From positions 1 through 64,000 of the forward strand of contig CAYRFQ010000015.1 of NCBI GenBank assembly GCA_964423615.1: a stretch of 64,000 nucleotides of DNA, read 5' to 3'. The stretch is from CAYRFQ01 sp964423615. Lineage in GTDB: Bacteria; Planctomycetota; Planctomycetia; Gemmatales; Gemmataceae. The translations under genes were made by a program, and so were the position numbers. Below the pieces are notes generated by a model that saw only the letters and a list, made by a program, of their open reading frames with translations, searched no databases and was not told the origin of the DNA. Of this stretch, positions 63,288-64,000 are shown piece by piece (within the stretch, counting starts at the first letter, position 1; every line of letters begins with the position of its first letter).

Positions 63288-64000
63288 ATGCTCCAAGCAG
63301 GTATTGTTGGATTGCCCAACGTCGGCAAGAGTACTCTCTTTAACGCCCTGACTCGTACACGAAAAGCGGCTGCGGCGAACTATCCGTTCTGCACGATCGA
63401 GCCGAACGTTGGTGTCGTGGAGGTTCCGGATGAGCGTTTGCCCAAACTCGCCAAAATCGTGAATACGACAAAGATTGTTCCCGCAGCCATCGAGTTCGTG
63501 GACATCGCGGGACTCGTCGCTGGTGCATCGAAGGGTGAAGGGCTCGGGAATAAATTTCTCGCTAACATTCGCGAAGTCGACGCCATCGTCCACGTCGTAC
63601 GTTGCTTCCAGGACGACGACATCATTCACGAAATGGGATCGGTCGATCCGATCCGCGACATTGAGGTGATCAACACCGAACTCGTTCTCGCCGATCTGGA
63701 ATCCGCCGAGGCCCAACGCCAGAAATGGGCCAAGAAAACCCGAACCGGCGACAAGGAAGCCAAAGCGAACGTGGCGCTGCTCGAAAAAATCGTCGCCCAT
63801 ACCGACGAAGGTCAGCCGGTCATTACGTTAGACATGAACGATGCGGAATTCGAGTTACTCAAGTTTTACAACTTATTGACGGCCAAGAAAGTTCTTTACG
63901 CGTGCAACGTTGCCGAAGAGGAGCTCGCCGAGGCGGCCAACAACGAATACGTCCAGACGGTCGCGAAGTGGGCCTCCGAGCATCACGGAGCGGGATACTG
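63288..64000 (+). CDS. ychF: Redox-regulated ATPase YchF (5' part)
   Basis: 237 codons to the right edge. MLQAGIVGLPNVGKSTLFNA gives the YchF/Obg start with P-loop GLPNVGKS; ANYPFCTIEPNVGVVEVPDE and VDIAGLVAGASKGEGLGNKF are the switch regions (the G3 D-x-x-G is DIAG). VDAIVHVVRCFQDDDIIHEM is the usual continuation. YchF prefers ATP and binds ribosomes. The gene continues past the window with its TGS domain not yet reached. ATG 63288 is the family start. Confidence 0.95.
   Translation, partial: MLQAGIVGLPNVGKSTLFNALTRTRKAAAANYPFCTIEPNVGVVEVPDERLPKLAKIVNTTKIVPAAIEFVDIAGLVAGASKGEGLGNKFLANIREVDAIVHVVRCFQDDDIIHEMGSVDPIRDIEVINTELVLADLESAEAQRQKWAKKTRTGDKEAKANVALLEKIVAHTDEGQPVITLDMNDAEFELLKFYNLLTAKKVLYACNVAEEELAEAANNEYVQTVAKWASEHHGAGY

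Overview
The window reads as a planctomycete chromosome segment, most like the Gemmata group, at roughly 54-56 % GC. Evidence: three proteins with a prepilin-type GFTLIELLVV N-terminus followed by a DUF1559 body, a giant surface protein starting with an LELEDRITPA-type sorting motif, an arylsulfatase, DUF1080, DUF6807 and YdjY-type secreted proteins, an ECF sigma factor beside a very large membrane protein, and many long spacers with hairpins and degenerate repeats. I saw no rRNA, tRNA, CRISPR array, phage module or transposase gene.

Layout. 1-5082 (minus) is the N-terminal 1694 codons of a giant repeat protein that continues past the left edge. 5346-9777 holds a DUF1559 pseudopilin, a small lipoprotein, a sulfatase, the remnant of an FG-GAP protein and a small monooxygenase. 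10432-19268 is a collinear cluster of a membrane-anchored 1121-residue TPR protein, a J-like protein without HPD, a GrpE-like protein, a possible small membrane ORF, an Hsp70 with an inserted Ig-like domain, a zinc-ribbon beta-propeller and a zinc-ribbon TPR protein. This is my best candidate for an undescribed system: a specialised Hsp70 machine with non-canonical partners. 19575-22707 carries a GDP-mannose dehydratase, a family 2 glycosyltransferase and a secreted protein. 22860-31058 carries DUF1080, pxpA-pxpC, a 2-hydroxyacid dehydrogenase and four minus-strand genes.

31575-39738 has holA, a DUF11 secreted protein, an SDR, a broken DUF1559 gene, a thioredoxin-like ferredoxin, a PfkB kinase and another DUF1559 gene. 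41063-50912 has a histidine kinase, pirin with a divergent AraC regulator, an SLC13-type transporter, a fusion of an inactive LMW phosphatase with an SUI1 domain, a flavin-binding oxidase-like protein, a doubly damaged DJ-1/PfpI gene and a tandem UspA. 51428-58697 pairs an ECF sigma factor with a 1937-residue alpha-2-macroglobulin whose N-terminus looks like an anti-sigma factor. 59236-64000 has small envelope proteins, a YdjY lipoprotein, an APS/PAPS reductase and the start of ychF.

The most striking non-coding signal is a pair of about 265-bp homologous elements, at 9928-10190 (plus) and 31239-31510 (minus). Each has a conserved box and then an array of TGYMR-type units spaced 10 or 11 bp apart, in register with the DNA helix. 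They are inverted relative to each other around 21 kb, and each lies upstream of a gene reading away from it in the same sense. Other dispersed repeats and at least four broken genes or gene remnants mark the spacers as actively decaying.
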